From positions 1 through 64,000 of the forward strand of contig NZ_AUCB01000028.1 of the NCBI RefSeq assembly GCF_000429545.1: DNA of 64,000 bases. Reading direction: 5' to 3'. Positions 38,078 to 48,589 of this stretch are shown piece by piece (the first letter of the stretch is position 1; the number at the start of each line of letters is the position of its first letter). Below the pieces are notes generated by a model. The model was given only the letters and a program-made list of their open reading frames with translations, was not told where the DNA came from and did not search any database. Source of the DNA: Arenibacter certesii DSM 19833. GTDB taxonomy: Bacteria > Bacteroidota > Bacteroidia > Flavobacteriales > Flavobacteriaceae. The translations under genes and the position numbers were made by a program.

Positions 38078-40621
38078 ATGAAAAACATGAAAATAGTATT
38101 GGGAATGGCTTTTCTAGCGGTGTCTTGTCAAGTATGGGCCCAAAATGTTGAGTGGCCCATTTTAAAACATTATGATAAAGACCATGTAGATAATATTTCG
38201 CTGCCGATTGGAGGTATAGGAACAGGGACAATTTCTCTTGGCGGTATTGGGGATTTAAGGGATTGGAACATCATGAACAAACCCTCGAACGGTAGTGCCG
38301 TTACATCTTCAACAAATACATCGCCGTTTTTTGCCATATATACCAAACCTGAAGGCGGTGAGGCAATGACCAAGGCGTTGATGGGACCAGTAGCTTTATA
38401 CAAATACGGGAATCATGCTGATGGCCGGGTAGAAAACAATCATGGACTTCCACGTTTTACGGAAGCAACATTTGATGCGGCTTATCCTTTTGGTCAAGTA
38501 AATCTTTCGGACTCCAATATGCCGGTAGATGTTAGGATAAAGGCGTTCAATCCCTTTATACCAGCGAATTTGGATGATAGTGGAATTCCCGTATTTATTC
38601 TTAGATACGAAGTGAAAAACAAGTCAGATAAAAATATAGAGGTGTCGGTAGCGGGTTCTATTCTCAATGTAATCGATCACGACGGTGCGGCCGAAAATCG
38701 CAACCAATATAAAGATCAAAATGGATTAAAAGGGATTTTTATGTACAACACCAAAAAAAATTCGGAAAAGCGAACTTGGGGCACCATGGCACTCGCAACA
38801 CTAGAGAATGAAAATATTTCCTACCAAACATCGCTAAGCGTACCGAAAGCGCCGAGAGATATGCATCATTTTTGGGAAGATTTTAGCAAAGACGGTATTT
38901 TAAGCGAAAAAGAATTTGAAATGGGAGATGTTCGAAGAGGCTCATTGGCCGTTAAAAAAGTAATTGCGCCGGGAGAGACCAAAGAGTTTCAATTCTATAT
39001 TACTTGGCATTTCCCTAACCGTAAAGCATGGGATTCCGATGAAACGGTAGGAAATTATTATACCACTCAATACCAAGATGCTTGGGACGTATTAACACAA
39101 ACACACCCTAATGTTCCAGAACTGGAAAAGAAAACAGTTGATTTTGTAAGTACATTTTTAGATACCGATGGTCCCGAAGCTATAAAAGAAGCTGCACTTT
39201 TTAATATGAGCACACTTCGAACAGAAACTTGTTTTAGAACGGCAGATGGGATGTTCTATGGATGGGAAGGAATTAATGATGATAGTGGTAGTGGTTGGGG
39301 ATCTTGTAATCACGTTTGGAACTATGAACAAACCACACCTTTTATTTTTGGGGAATTGGCAAAGTTACAGCGTAGGCTGGAGTTAGATCATGCCACGGAC
39401 GATGACGGAATTATGAGTTTTAGGATTGAACTACCAATAGAAAAAGCAGATAGTTATAAAAAGGCTGCTGCGGATGGGCAGATGGGCGCTATTATGAAAA
39501 TGTACCGTGAATGGCAGCTTTCTGGCGACGAAGAATTATTAAAGGAACTTTGGCCAAAAGTGAAAAAAGCGTTGGAGTTTAGTTGGGTAGAAGGAGGCTG
39601 GGATGCCGATAAGGATGGTGTCATGGAAGGGGTGCTACATTATACCTTGGATGTAGAAAATTATGGTCCTAATCCACAGGTGCAGCTGTGGTACCTTGGT
39701 GCCCTAAAAGCAACAGCGAAAATGGCCCGTCACCTTGGAGAAAAAGACTTTGCAAAAACTTGCGAAAAGCTCTATGGAACAGGAAGCAAATGGACCGATG
39801 AAAATCTATTTAATGGCGAATATTATGTGCATAAAATTCGCCCATGGGAGAGTAAGGCACCTATTTCCCCTGTATATTTAGTAGGTGCCGGAGCGAAGGA
39901 TCCCAAGAATCCAGATTATCAGATTGGCAACGGCTGTCTGGTAGACCAATTAGTCGGTCAGTATATGGCTAGCATTTGTGATTTGGGCTATTTGGTAAAA
40001 GAGGAAAATATAAAAACAACGTTGCAAAGTATCATGAAATACAACTATAAGGGATCTTTGGAGGCTCATTTCAACAACAACCGCACCTACGCTTTAGGGA
40101 GTGAGGCAGGACTGATTATGGCAAGCTTTCCCAATGGAAGGTCTGAATCCTCCTTAGGCCTTCCTGTTGGGGAGCTTATGACAGGTTTTGAATATACGGC
40201 TGCGAATGGAATGTTGTTTGAGGGTATGGAAAAAGAAGGGCTTAAGGTCATTCAGGATATTAGGAACCGATATGATGGGTTAAAACGAAATCCTTTTGGA
40301 GAAATAGAATTTGGCAGACACTATGCTAGAGCAATGACGGCATATGGTGCCGTATTGGCAATGACTGGATTCCACTATTCAGGTATAGAAAAAGCTATGA
40401 AATTTAAGGCATTGGATGGTACCTATTTTTGGGCCAATGGTACCACTTATGGAACTGTAGAACAAAAACGGAGTGGTAACGATATTATGGTAACCATCAG
40501 AGTAGTAGGTGAAAATCCTTTGGAGTTAAAAACATTTGAATTGGATGAATTTGGAAAATATTCAATTAGAAAAGCAAAACAGATCTCTGATAAACTAGAA
40601 TTTACTATAGCAAAAAATTAG
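38078..40621 (+). CDS. GH116-type glycoside hydrolase
   Basis: 847 residues with a signal peptide ending VWAQ. The N-terminal domain has LPIGGIGTGTISLGGIGDLR, typical of the GBA2/GH116 N domain. The catalytic (alpha/alpha)6 domain has the nucleophile segment NHVWNYEQ (E417) and the acid/base segment HYTLDVENYGP (D525), matching the two residues known in GH116 beta-glucosidase. Known members act on beta-glucosides, beta-xylosides and N-acetylglucosaminides, so the linkage is uncertain. It lies 25 bp after the DUF5703 gene. Confidence 0.88.
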   Translation: MKNMKIVLGMAFLAVSCQVWAQNVEWPILKHYDKDHVDNISLPIGGIGTGTISLGGIGDLRDWNIMNKPSNGSAVTSSTNTSPFFAIYTKPEGGEAMTKALMGPVALYKYGNHADGRVENNHGLPRFTEATFDAAYPFGQVNLSDSNMPVDVRIKAFNPFIPANLDDSGIPVFILRYEVKNKSDKNIEVSVAGSILNVIDHDGAAENRNQYKDQNGLKGIFMYNTKKNSEKRTWGTMALATLENENISYQTSLSVPKAPRDMHHFWEDFSKDGILSEKEFEMGDVRRGSLAVKKVIAPGETKEFQFYITWHFPNRKAWDSDETVGNYYTTQYQDAWDVLTQTHPNVPELEKKTVDFVSTFLDTDGPEAIKEAALFNMSTLRTETCFRTADGMFYGWEGINDDSGSGWGSCNHVWNYEQTTPFIFGELAKLQRRLELDHATDDDGIMSFRIELPIEKADSYKKAAADGQMGAIMKMYREWQLSGDEELLKELWPKVKKALEFSWVEGGWDADKDGVMEGVLHYTLDVENYGPNPQVQLWYLGALKATAKMARHLGEKDFAKTCEKLYGTGSKWTDENLFNGEYYVHKIRPWESKAPISPVYLVGAGAKDPKNPDYQIGNGCLVDQLVGQYMASICDLGYLVKEENIKTTLQSIMKYNYKGSLEAHFNNNRTYALGSEAGLIMASFPNGRSESSLGLPVGELMTGFEYTAANGMLFEGMEKEGLKVIQDIRNRYDGLKRNPFGEIEFGRHYARAMTAYGAVLAMTGFHYSGIEKAMKFKALDGTYFWANGTTYGTVEQKRSGNDIMVTIRVVGENPLELKTFELDEFGKYSIRKAKQISDKLEFTIAKN

Positions 40622-40675
40622 GACAACAGATAGTTAAGAGCAAAAAGACGACTTTTTTGATAATCATTTTCCAAA

Positions 40676-43519
40676 ATGAAGCTTTTATTTATGAATACAA
40701 GACAAGATATAAAATGTTGGGGTGTACTAATGGTACTTGTACTAGTTGGGGCATTTCCGAATTTATTTTCGCAAAATACAGAAAGAGTTTATTTGTCCGG
40801 TACAGATGCATCGAATACAGTTTCTTGGGATTTTTATTGTACTGAAGGTAGGAACAGCGGTAGGTGGACAAAAATAGATGTTCCGTCTAATTGGGAAATG
40901 CAAGGTTTTGGAAATTATAATTACGGGCATGATTGGAAAGATAAAAACCGAAAGCTGGGGAAGGAACATGGCCTGTACAAACATACATTTGAGGTATCGG
41001 ATTCTTGGAAAGGAAAAGTAGTGAACATTGTCTTTGATGGTTCCATGACAGATACCAAGTTAAAAATCAATGGAAAACAAGTGGGGCAAATGCACCAGGG
41101 AGGATTTTATCGGTTTAAATATGATATTTCGGAATATCTAAATTACGGAAAAGAAAATATCATGGAGGTTGATGTTGCCAAACATTCTTCCAATGAATCG
41201 GTCAACCAAGCTGAACGGCAAGCAGATTACTGGATCTTTGGAGGCATTTTTCGTCCTGTATTTCTTGAAATATTGCCCAAGACCCACTTCGTTCGTACTG
41301 CGATCAATGCAAAGGCCGATGGCTCCTTTAGTGCGTTAGTTGAAGTGAACAGTCGAAAGCAGGGCTATGTTGTTGAGGTGGAATTGTTTGATTTAGGGAA
41401 TAAAAAGGTTGGTAAAACAATAACGGCAAGCTTGAAAAAAGATGTGGAAACATCCATTTCTGGAAAGTTTGAAAACATACAGGCATGGAATCCGGAGTAC
41501 CCCACGCTTTACGACATGCGTATTTCCTTGAAAAAAGATGATAAAATATTCCATGCGGTAACTCGGAGAATAGGATTTAGAACGGTAGAATTGCGCAAAC
41601 ACGACGGGTTGTACGTAAACGATAAAAAAGTTGTGTTAAAAGGGGTGAACAGGCATTCATTTTGGCCAGAAACAGGAAGAAGTCTCAGTGAAGAAAATCA
41701 TTTAACAGACATACGCCTTATAAAAGAGATGAACATGAATGCGGTGCGTATGTCGCATTATATTCCTGATGAACGTTTTCTGGAGCTGTGCGACTCACTA
41801 GGTCTTTTTGTGCTTGATGAACTTACTGGGTGGCAAGCTAGCTACGACAGTATAATAGGTCCTAAACTGATTAAGGAAGCTGTACTTAAAGATGAGAACC
41901 ATCCCTCGGTTATTATGTGGGGACATGGCAATGAGGGAGGTTGGAATTTGGCGAATGAAAAATGGTTCCATTTTTATGATATCCAAAAACGTCCCATAGT
42001 TTATCCCGGGATATCAAAAAATGGAATAAATGCAAGGCACTACCCTAGTTATGATTATGTGACCAATCAATTTATTTCAGGTAATGACGTTTTTATGCCT
42101 ACTGAATTGTTACATGGTCTTTATGATGGGGGTCTTGGAGCCGGGCTGGAAGATTATTGGAATGCTTTCGAGTCTTCTCCTTTAAACGCTGGTGGCTTCT
42201 TATGGACATTGGTAGATGAAGCCGTTTTGCGCTCGGACAAAAGAGAAACCGTATTTGATACCGATGGCAACCATGGTGCCGATGGTATTTTGGGACCGCA
42301 TAGGGAAAGAGAAGGGAGTTTCTATACCATCAAAAAAATATGGTCACCGGTACAGGTTAAACCAATAACCATTAATGATAACTGGGATAGAAAGCTCATT
42401 TTGGAAAATAAGTACCTATTTACCAACCTCAATACATGTTCTTTTAATTGGAAAGCGGTAAAGAATAAAATGAATACTGTTCATGAGGAAATTGTGGCAT
42501 CTGGCTCTTTAATTGGCCCCGATGCCAGTCCAGGAACAAGTGCTGAAATTGAGATACCGGATAAGACAGCACTTCAAAAGGCCGATTTCCTTGTATTTGA
42601 GGCGATTGATAGGTCGGGGAACACAATTTGTAACTGGAGCTGGCCAGTAAAACAGCCTCAACAAGTAGCGAAGGAAAAATTTAAAAAAACATGGGAAACA
42701 AATAATATCGGTGTAATTGAGGGGGAGAATCTGATAATAGCTTCGGTAAAGGATATAAAAATTTCATTTAATAGAATAGATGGTACTATTCAAAAAGTAG
42801 ACACCGGAAAGGGGGAAATTTCACTTTCAGGTGGACCTGTTCCAGTGGGGGTGAATTCAGATGTAAAATCCAGTAAATGGCATTTAGATGCGCAAGGCAA
42901 CTTTTTGTTTCATGTTTCCTATTCGGCCTATCCTGGCTATATAATCTGGAAGTTATATAGGAATGGCCTTCTGGCTTTAGAAGTTGGACCAATAACCCAA
43001 GAATTAAGAAATACTGATTTCGTGGGGATTTCTTTTAAATATCCTGAAAGTAAATGTCTGTCCGTGAAATGGATGGGTCAAGGCCCGTATAGGGTATGGA
43101 AAAACCGTACGGATGTCAGTAGCTTCGGGGTTTGGGAAAAAAAGTATAACAACACCATTACCGGGGAGAGTTTTGAAAAGCTGATATATCCTGAATTTAA
43201 AGGGTATCATGCAAATTTGTATTGGATGACCCTAGAAACAACTGAGGTGCCATTTACCATTATTTCAGAAACTCCAAACCTATTTTTTCAATTATTTAAA
43301 CCCGAAAAAAATCAATTTAATACAGGAGGGATACAACCGCCCTTTCCGGAAGGGGATATTTCCTTTCTGTATGATATTCCGGCCATTGGAACCAAATTCA
43401 AAGAAGCATCCTTACTAGGTCCAAAAAGCAAGAAAAGGACCTTTTTTCAACGTTCTTTCGAAGAAGAGCATAGTGAACCCATTAAACTTTGGTTTGATTT
43501 TGGAAATATTACTAATTAA
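40676..43519 (+). CDS. GH2-family glycoside hydrolase (beta-galactosidase or beta-glucuronidase type)
   Basis: 947 residues with signal peptide (MVLVLVGAFPNLFSQ). Galactose-binding-like, Ig-like and TIM-barrel domains run in order. The barrel has KGVNRHSFWPETGRSLS, acid/base E420 (GHGNEGGWN) and probable nucleophile E477 (MPTELLHGLYDGG). The usual TE(Y/F)GG motif is altered to TELLHG. Exo-acting on a beta-linked galactose, glucuronate or similar sugar in the periplasm. Confidence 0.9.
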   Translation: MKLLFMNTRQDIKCWGVLMVLVLVGAFPNLFSQNTERVYLSGTDASNTVSWDFYCTEGRNSGRWTKIDVPSNWEMQGFGNYNYGHDWKDKNRKLGKEHGLYKHTFEVSDSWKGKVVNIVFDGSMTDTKLKINGKQVGQMHQGGFYRFKYDISEYLNYGKENIMEVDVAKHSSNESVNQAERQADYWIFGGIFRPVFLEILPKTHFVRTAINAKADGSFSALVEVNSRKQGYVVEVELFDLGNKKVGKTITASLKKDVETSISGKFENIQAWNPEYPTLYDMRISLKKDDKIFHAVTRRIGFRTVELRKHDGLYVNDKKVVLKGVNRHSFWPETGRSLSEENHLTDIRLIKEMNMNAVRMSHYIPDERFLELCDSLGLFVLDELTGWQASYDSIIGPKLIKEAVLKDENHPSVIMWGHGNEGGWNLANEKWFHFYDIQKRPIVYPGISKNGINARHYPSYDYVTNQFISGNDVFMPTELLHGLYDGGLGAGLEDYWNAFESSPLNAGGFLWTLVDEAVLRSDKRETVFDTDGNHGADGILGPHREREGSFYTIKKIWSPVQVKPITINDNWDRKLILENKYLFTNLNTCSFNWKAVKNKMNTVHEEIVASGSLIGPDASPGTSAEIEIPDKTALQKADFLVFEAIDRSGNTICNWSWPVKQPQQVAKEKFKKTWETNNIGVIEGENLIIASVKDIKISFNRIDGTIQKVDTGKGEISLSGGPVPVGVNSDVKSSKWHLDAQGNFLFHVSYSAYPGYIIWKLYRNGLLALEVGPITQELRNTDFVGISFKYPESKCLSVKWMGQGPYRVWKNRTDVSSFGVWEKKYNNTITGESFEKLIYPEFKGYHANLYWMTLETTEVPFTIISETPNLFFQLFKPEKNQFNTGGIQPPFPEGDISFLYDIPAIGTKFKEASLLGPKSKKRTFFQRSFEEEHSEPIKLWFDFGNITN

Positions 43520-43554
43520 ATAGTAGGAAGATGCATTATAAATATTAAAGATCT

Positions 43555-44685
43555 ATGACAATGAAAAAAATAATAACAGGTCTGTGTATGATCATTTTAG
43601 CTGGTTCGGTTTATTCACAAAAGATGACTTCTAATTTATTTAATGAAGGGCAAATTAAAAAACGTATGAAAAAAGCTGCCTATTGGCAGTTAGATCATCC
43701 GCAATTTGAGACCAGAGCTACAGATTGGACCAATGGGGCCTTCTATTCTGGATTGTTTGCTGCCTACCAAACAACCAAGTCCACAAGGATATACAAAGCA
43801 CTATACAAAATGGGCGAGACCAATGATTGGCAAATGGGACCTTCGTTACATCACGCGGATGATCATGCCGTTCCTCAGACCTATATCGATATGTATCGTT
43901 TAACGGGTGAAGAAAAAATGATTCAGCCCTATACTAAATCCGTAGAGAAATTCATGTCTACTCATTATTCAGAAACAGAGGGCCTAGGGAAAATAATCGA
44001 TAGATCCAATGGCGCAATCATGTTTTGGTGCGATGCTTTATTTATGCTGCCTCCAGCTTTGGTAAAGTTAGGAGTAACACTCAAGGATGATAAATATTTA
44101 GCCCTAAATGATCACCTCTTTAAACAGACTTATGACCTATTGTATAACAAAGAGGAACATCTTTATGCCCGTGATATTGGTTATTTATGGGACTATCCTG
44201 GAGTTAACCCTAAAAAAGAGGTCAACGGGAAAAAGATTTTCTGGGGTCGAGGAAATGGTTGGGTAATAGGAGGGCTTGCTAAAATTTTAACTGAACTTCC
44301 CAAGGACTATAATAACCGGGATTTTTATGTTCAAAATTTCAAGGAAATGGCTAAAAAGGTAAAAGAATTACAACAACCTGATGGCCTATGGCGTGCTAGT
44401 TTACTCGATCCCGATTCGTATCCTGGCGGGGAGGCAAGCGGGTCTGGTTTCTACTGTTATGCTCTAGCTTGGGGTATTAATAATGGTATTTTAGATAGAA
44501 CTGAATACTTGTCAACTGTACAAAAGGCTTGGGTAGGTTTATGTGAATTACAGCACAAAAATGGAATGGTGGGTTGGGTGCAACCCATTGGACAAGACCC
44601 TAAAAAAAACTTTTCAGCCGACAGTTTTAGAAACTATGGTACTGGTGCTTTTTTATTGGCGGGCAGTGAAGTGATAAAATTGTGA
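43555..44685 (+). CDS. GH105 unsaturated uronyl hydrolase
   Basis: 376 residues (374 if the second ATG at 43561 is used), with signal peptide GLCMIILAGSVYSQ. Family motifs: TDWTNGAFYSGLFAAYQ, HHADDHAVPQTYIDMY, MFWCDALFMLPPA with the conserved Asp near residue 160, WGRGNGWVIGGLAKIL and SYPGGEASGSGFYCYALAW. GH105 enzymes hydrate the 4,5-unsaturated uronate left at chain ends by polysaccharide lyases. Its presence beside a heparinase-type lyase gene strongly implies a uronate-containing substrate. Confidence 0.93.
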   Translation: MTMKKIITGLCMIILAGSVYSQKMTSNLFNEGQIKKRMKKAAYWQLDHPQFETRATDWTNGAFYSGLFAAYQTTKSTRIYKALYKMGETNDWQMGPSLHHADDHAVPQTYIDMYRLTGEEKMIQPYTKSVEKFMSTHYSETEGLGKIIDRSNGAIMFWCDALFMLPPALVKLGVTLKDDKYLALNDHLFKQTYDLLYNKEEHLYARDIGYLWDYPGVNPKKEVNGKKIFWGRGNGWVIGGLAKILTELPKDYNNRDFYVQNFKEMAKKVKELQQPDGLWRASLLDPDSYPGGEASGSGFYCYALAWGINNGILDRTEYLSTVQKAWVGLCELQHKNGMVGWVQPIGQDPKKNFSADSFRNYGTGAFLLAGSEVIKL

Positions 44686-44780
44686 TTGGTGATTTAGATT
44701 TATGTTATGTATCATTTTATGTGACAACCAATCATGTTATATAAATAAAAAATCACAAAAATTTTATGTAAACCATAATT
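44686..44780. other. short gap with weak hairpin
   Basis: An 8-bp inverted repeat (TGATTGGT 44683-44690 with ACCAATCA 44727-44734) starts at the GH105 stop codon. No T-run follows, so it is at most a weak processing or attenuation signal. Confidence 0.3.
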
Positions 44781-44882
44781 ATGAAAAGATTTTTGATACA
44801 AGAGCAAATGACTAATGAGATATTTCTAAATACAAATGACATGTTCTTCAATAGTGAATTTAAAAAGCTTAAAGACAAATGA
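44781..44882 (+). CDS. possible 33-aa upstream ORF coupled to the lyase gene
   Basis: ATG at 44781, peptide starting MKRFLIQEQMTNEIFL. Its TGA (44880-44882) overlaps the ATG of the next gene in an ATGA junction, the arrangement of translational coupling. There is no signal peptide or motif. It could be a leader peptide, a remnant, or chance. Confidence 0.35.
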   Translation: MKRFLIQEQMTNEIFLNTNDMFFNSEFKKLKDK

Positions 44883-47023
44883 GAATATTAGTAATTATTT
44901 TCTTAGCAGCGCTGTGTTATGCGCCTAATGGTTTTGCACAGGTGAGAACCATCTTTGAAAAACTCGATTTGGACAAACCGGAATTACACGATGTTAAATT
45001 TTTACTGATAGAAAATGAACTCGCGTTGGCGGAGAAAGCGCTTCTTAAAGCATATAGGGTCAAGGAGAATACCTATATACGTTCCAAAAAGGGAGGCATT
45101 GCATATATCAAAAAATCTTTTCCGGGAGATAGCCAATCAACAATAGAGGCAGCTGATCGGGTCTGCAATAAGAATTTTCTTTTTCAATATGAATGGGATA
45201 TGGAGAAAACAATAGTTCCGTATCAGTTTACAAATGAAATAAATTGGCAGTTGAATCCTTTTGGAGACAAAGAATGGACGTGGATGCTAAACCGTCATCG
45301 TTATTGGACAGATCTTGGTAAAGCCTATTTATTAACGGACAATGAAAAATATGTTAAGGCTTTTGTGAACCAAGCGGTACATTGGATTGATAATAATCCC
45401 TTAAATGATGAAACGAAGTTAACCTCATGGAGAAGCTTGGAGGTTGGATTTCGTATGGAAAATTGGATCAAGACCTTTGAGTCAATGAAGTACTCTAAGC
45501 ATATTACACCCAAATTCTTAGTTAAATTTTTAAATAGTTTGGTAGAACAGGCAGAATATTTAAACTCTTTTACTTACGATAGTTGTAAAAGTAACTGGGG
45601 TGTTATTATAAATGCTGGATTATTTAATGCAGCTTCTTTTTTATCCGAATTTAAATCTAGGGAAATATGGATAAATAATGCGGTGAATGCGCTAAGTATA
45701 TGTAGTCAAGATCAAATTCTTGAAGATGGTACACAAATAGAACAATCTACTATGTACCACAATGAAGTTATGCGCATTTATTTGAATGTAATTATGCTGT
45801 CCGATCGATTAGGGGTTGAACTTCCGGAAACTATAACTAATAAAATATACGATATGGCATTTGCCAATATTGAATGGCAGAAACCAAATTACAACCAACC
45901 GCTATTGGGGGATAGTGATGATAACGATATTAGGGGATTACTTACTATGGCTAGTTTATTATACAAAAACCCACTATTGAAGTCTAGGGCATTTAATAGT
46001 CTCGATTTTGAAAACTATTTTTTATTTGGCAGGCAGCAGGATAGTCTTTACCAATCCCTAAAAGTGGAAATACCAAGTTTTTTATCCGCATTTCAAAAAA
46101 GTGCCGGCGACCTGTATTCTAGAACATCCTGGGATGAAGATGCCTTTTATAGTGCACTGCACTTACGAAGGCTTGGGACCAATCACTCGCACGATAATTT
46201 ATTGCATTTTTCATTGTTTGCTCATGGTAGGGATTATTTAGTGGATACCGGACGCTATACCTATGTTGATAATGAATGGAGAGAGTATTTTAAAAGTAAT
46301 ATGGCTCACAACACTTTGGGAGTTGATAACCTGACCAATAGTATTTATAATCATTCTTGGAATAACACTTTTGAAGCTACATCCGAAGGAGTTTTAGCCT
46401 TAATTGAAGATGATTTTGATTATGCAGAAGCTACTAACAAAGCATACATGCGCCTTAATGATCCGGTACTTTTAAAACGAAGAATGCTTTACTTAAAACC
46501 GGATGTTTGGTTGCTAGTTGATAGCTATGATGCCGATGATGAACACAATTACACACAGTATTTTAATTTTTCGAATCAAAAGGTTGAAATTGAAAATGGG
46601 GGTTTAATAACGACCTACAATAAAGATAATTTGCGTATTCAGCCTATAAATGAGGTAACAATTAAATTGGAAGACGCCTGGTGGTCACCACATTACAATT
46701 TTAAAGAGGAAACAACTAGAGCAATACTTTCGAGACAAACAAAAGGGTTCAATTCCTTTTTAACCTTGTTGTATTTTCCGGAAAATCAAAATGTGTCATA
46801 TGAGAAACTACCAATTTATAATCTAAAAGATAGACCTGTTCCTAATAATTTGGCCGAAGCCGTTAAACTCACGATTTCAGAAAAAGAATACATATTAATA
46901 ATAAAGCACGATTATCAAAAGAATGTCAATACTCAATTGGTAGTAGATGGCCTGGTTGTGTCGGATGAGGTGGTTTTAATAGATAAAAGTCGAGGAGATA
47001 GCAACATAATTATCATTAAATAA
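44879..47023 (+). CDS. heparinase II/III-like polysaccharide lyase
   Basis: 714 residues. Signal peptide ILVIIFLAALCYAPNGFAQ. N-terminal (alpha/alpha) toroid (LNPFGDKEWTWMLNRHRYW, SWRSLEVGFRMENWIKTF) and C-terminal beta-sandwich of the heparinase II/III superfamily, with NHSHDNLLHFSLFAHGRDYL (H436, H438) and LVDTGRYTY. Members cleave uronate-containing chains by beta-elimination. The exact PL family (PL12, 15, 17, 21, 33, 37 and others share this architecture) cannot be settled by eye. It should generate the unsaturated ends that the GH105 enzyme processes. Confidence 0.85.
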   Translation: MRILVIIFLAALCYAPNGFAQVRTIFEKLDLDKPELHDVKFLLIENELALAEKALLKAYRVKENTYIRSKKGGIAYIKKSFPGDSQSTIEAADRVCNKNFLFQYEWDMEKTIVPYQFTNEINWQLNPFGDKEWTWMLNRHRYWTDLGKAYLLTDNEKYVKAFVNQAVHWIDNNPLNDETKLTSWRSLEVGFRMENWIKTFESMKYSKHITPKFLVKFLNSLVEQAEYLNSFTYDSCKSNWGVIINAGLFNAASFLSEFKSREIWINNAVNALSICSQDQILEDGTQIEQSTMYHNEVMRIYLNVIMLSDRLGVELPETITNKIYDMAFANIEWQKPNYNQPLLGDSDDNDIRGLLTMASLLYKNPLLKSRAFNSLDFENYFLFGRQQDSLYQSLKVEIPSFLSAFQKSAGDLYSRTSWDEDAFYSALHLRRLGTNHSHDNLLHFSLFAHGRDYLVDTGRYTYVDNEWREYFKSNMAHNTLGVDNLTNSIYNHSWNNTFEATSEGVLALIEDDFDYAEATNKAYMRLNDPVLLKRRMLYLKPDVWLLVDSYDADDEHNYTQYFNFSNQKVEIENGGLITTYNKDNLRIQPINEVTIKLEDAWWSPHYNFKEETTRAILSRQTKGFNSFLTLLYFPENQNVSYEKLPIYNLKDRPVPNNLAEAVKLTISEKEYILIIKHDYQKNVNTQLVVDGLVVSDEVVLIDKSRGDSNIIIIK

Positions 47024-47028
47024 AATCT

Positions 47029-48561
47029 ATGAAACGTATAAACTACAAAACTATGACTTTATTGATTAGTATGGCGACTTTATCTAATTCATGTGAAACA
47101 ACAACAGATATAGTGCAAAAGCCGAATATTATATTTATTCTTTCCGACGATTTATCATATGGCGACTTGAGCATAAATGGGCAAAAGGAATTTACTACTC
47201 CTAATATAGACAAATTGGCGTCAGGAGGCATTCAGTTCACTAACGCTTATGCAGGAGCAAGCGAATGTGCTCCCTCTAGGGCGTCTTTGTTGACAGGAAG
47301 TCATATGGGGCATAGTAGAATTAGAAGTAACAGGTCTATTAGAGGGCAAGATTATTTGAAAGACGAAGATTTTACCGTTGCAGAATTATTGAAAAAGGCA
47401 GGATATACAACTTGTTTTACAGGGAAATGGGGCGTTGGGCTTCCAGGAACAGAAGGGGTTCCATACCTACAAGGTTTTGACCATTCGTATGGCTTTTACG
47501 ACCAGAGAAGGGCTACCGGATTTTATCCTAATTTTTTAATGGAAAATGAGAAAAAAGTAGTTTTTCCGGAGAACTTTGGATTTAAAGGCAAGCATACCTA
47601 TGATGGGAATGGGAAGTTGATACTCGATGGAGTTGAAAATCCTGACAAAGTCATTAATTCCCAAGATTACCTCCATGAAAAGGCAATACAATTCATTAAA
47701 AACAATAAGAAAACTCCTTTTTTTCTTTATTACGCTACACAATTACCTCATGGACCGGTTATAACACCTGATATTGGAAAATTTAAGGATAAACCTTGGG
47801 AACAGAAACATAAGGAATGGGCCGGTATGGTAGATCATCTTGATAGGCATGTGGGGGAAATTATCAAAACCCTTGAAGACTTGGGAGAAGCAGAAAATAC
47901 TATAATTTTCTTTGCAGGTGATAATGGATATTCACAGTGGGGATACTTTAATAGAAACCCTTGGGAAGACGACCCAATTTTCAAAAATAAAGGACCTTGG
48001 CCTAATGGGAAATTTATTATAAAGGATGGGGGTATGAGAATCCCTTATTTTGTTTATTGGCCAGGAAAAATCCAATCCGCAATTTCGAATCACGTTACTG
48101 CTTTATATGACTTTCTGGCTACTGCTGGCCAATTAGCTGGTATAGAGGAATATGAATCAGATGGCATAAGCCTAGTTCCAACCTTAATGGGCAATCCCGA
48201 AAAACAATTAGTGCACGATTACCTGTACTGGGAAAACGGTTCATTTGGTACAAGCGAACAAATATATTGGAATTCCCACAGGCAATCTTTAAGGGTGGGT
48301 GACTATTTTATATTCAGGGAGCACCCTGAAGCACTCATAGAGGTCTATGATTTGACAAAGGATTTACAATGTGAGAATAATTTAGCCGGTGAAGTAGACG
48401 ATGTGGTTCAACAAGCCAAAGAATATATGGAGGAAGCCCATACGGATAGTGAATGGTATGTAAACCCAGGAGAGAGTGAAAAAGAAATCCATGTAAAAAG
48501 GGCAGAAGCCGAACGGGAAGGTACGTTGCAGGAATCAATATGGCCAAATGCAAATTATTAG
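47029..48561 (+). CDS. S1-family (formylglycine-dependent) sulfatase
   Basis: 510 residues with N-terminal signal/lipobox (LISMATLSNSC). Metal-binding start PNIIFILSDDLSYGDLS and the maturation motif C80-A-P-S-R84 (ECAPSRASLLTG); the Cys form is converted to formylglycine by an anaerobic-type or FGE enzyme encoded elsewhere. Further signatures are GKWGVGLPG, LPHGPVITPD and FAGDNGYSQWGYFNRNPW. It removes ester sulfate from the glycan, so the target is sulfated. The S1 subfamily cannot be assigned here. Confidence 0.93.
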   Translation: MKRINYKTMTLLISMATLSNSCETTTDIVQKPNIIFILSDDLSYGDLSINGQKEFTTPNIDKLASGGIQFTNAYAGASECAPSRASLLTGSHMGHSRIRSNRSIRGQDYLKDEDFTVAELLKKAGYTTCFTGKWGVGLPGTEGVPYLQGFDHSYGFYDQRRATGFYPNFLMENEKKVVFPENFGFKGKHTYDGNGKLILDGVENPDKVINSQDYLHEKAIQFIKNNKKTPFFLYYATQLPHGPVITPDIGKFKDKPWEQKHKEWAGMVDHLDRHVGEIIKTLEDLGEAENTIIFFAGDNGYSQWGYFNRNPWEDDPIFKNKGPWPNGKFIIKDGGMRIPYFVYWPGKIQSAISNHVTALYDFLATAGQLAGIEEYESDGISLVPTLMGNPEKQLVHDYLYWENGSFGTSEQIYWNSHRQSLRVGDYFIFREHPEALIEVYDLTKDLQCENNLAGEVDDVVQQAKEYMEEAHTDSEWYVNPGESEKEIHVKRAEAEREGTLQESIWPNANY

Positions 48562-48589
48562 AGTAAAAACAAATTAAAAAATATTGATT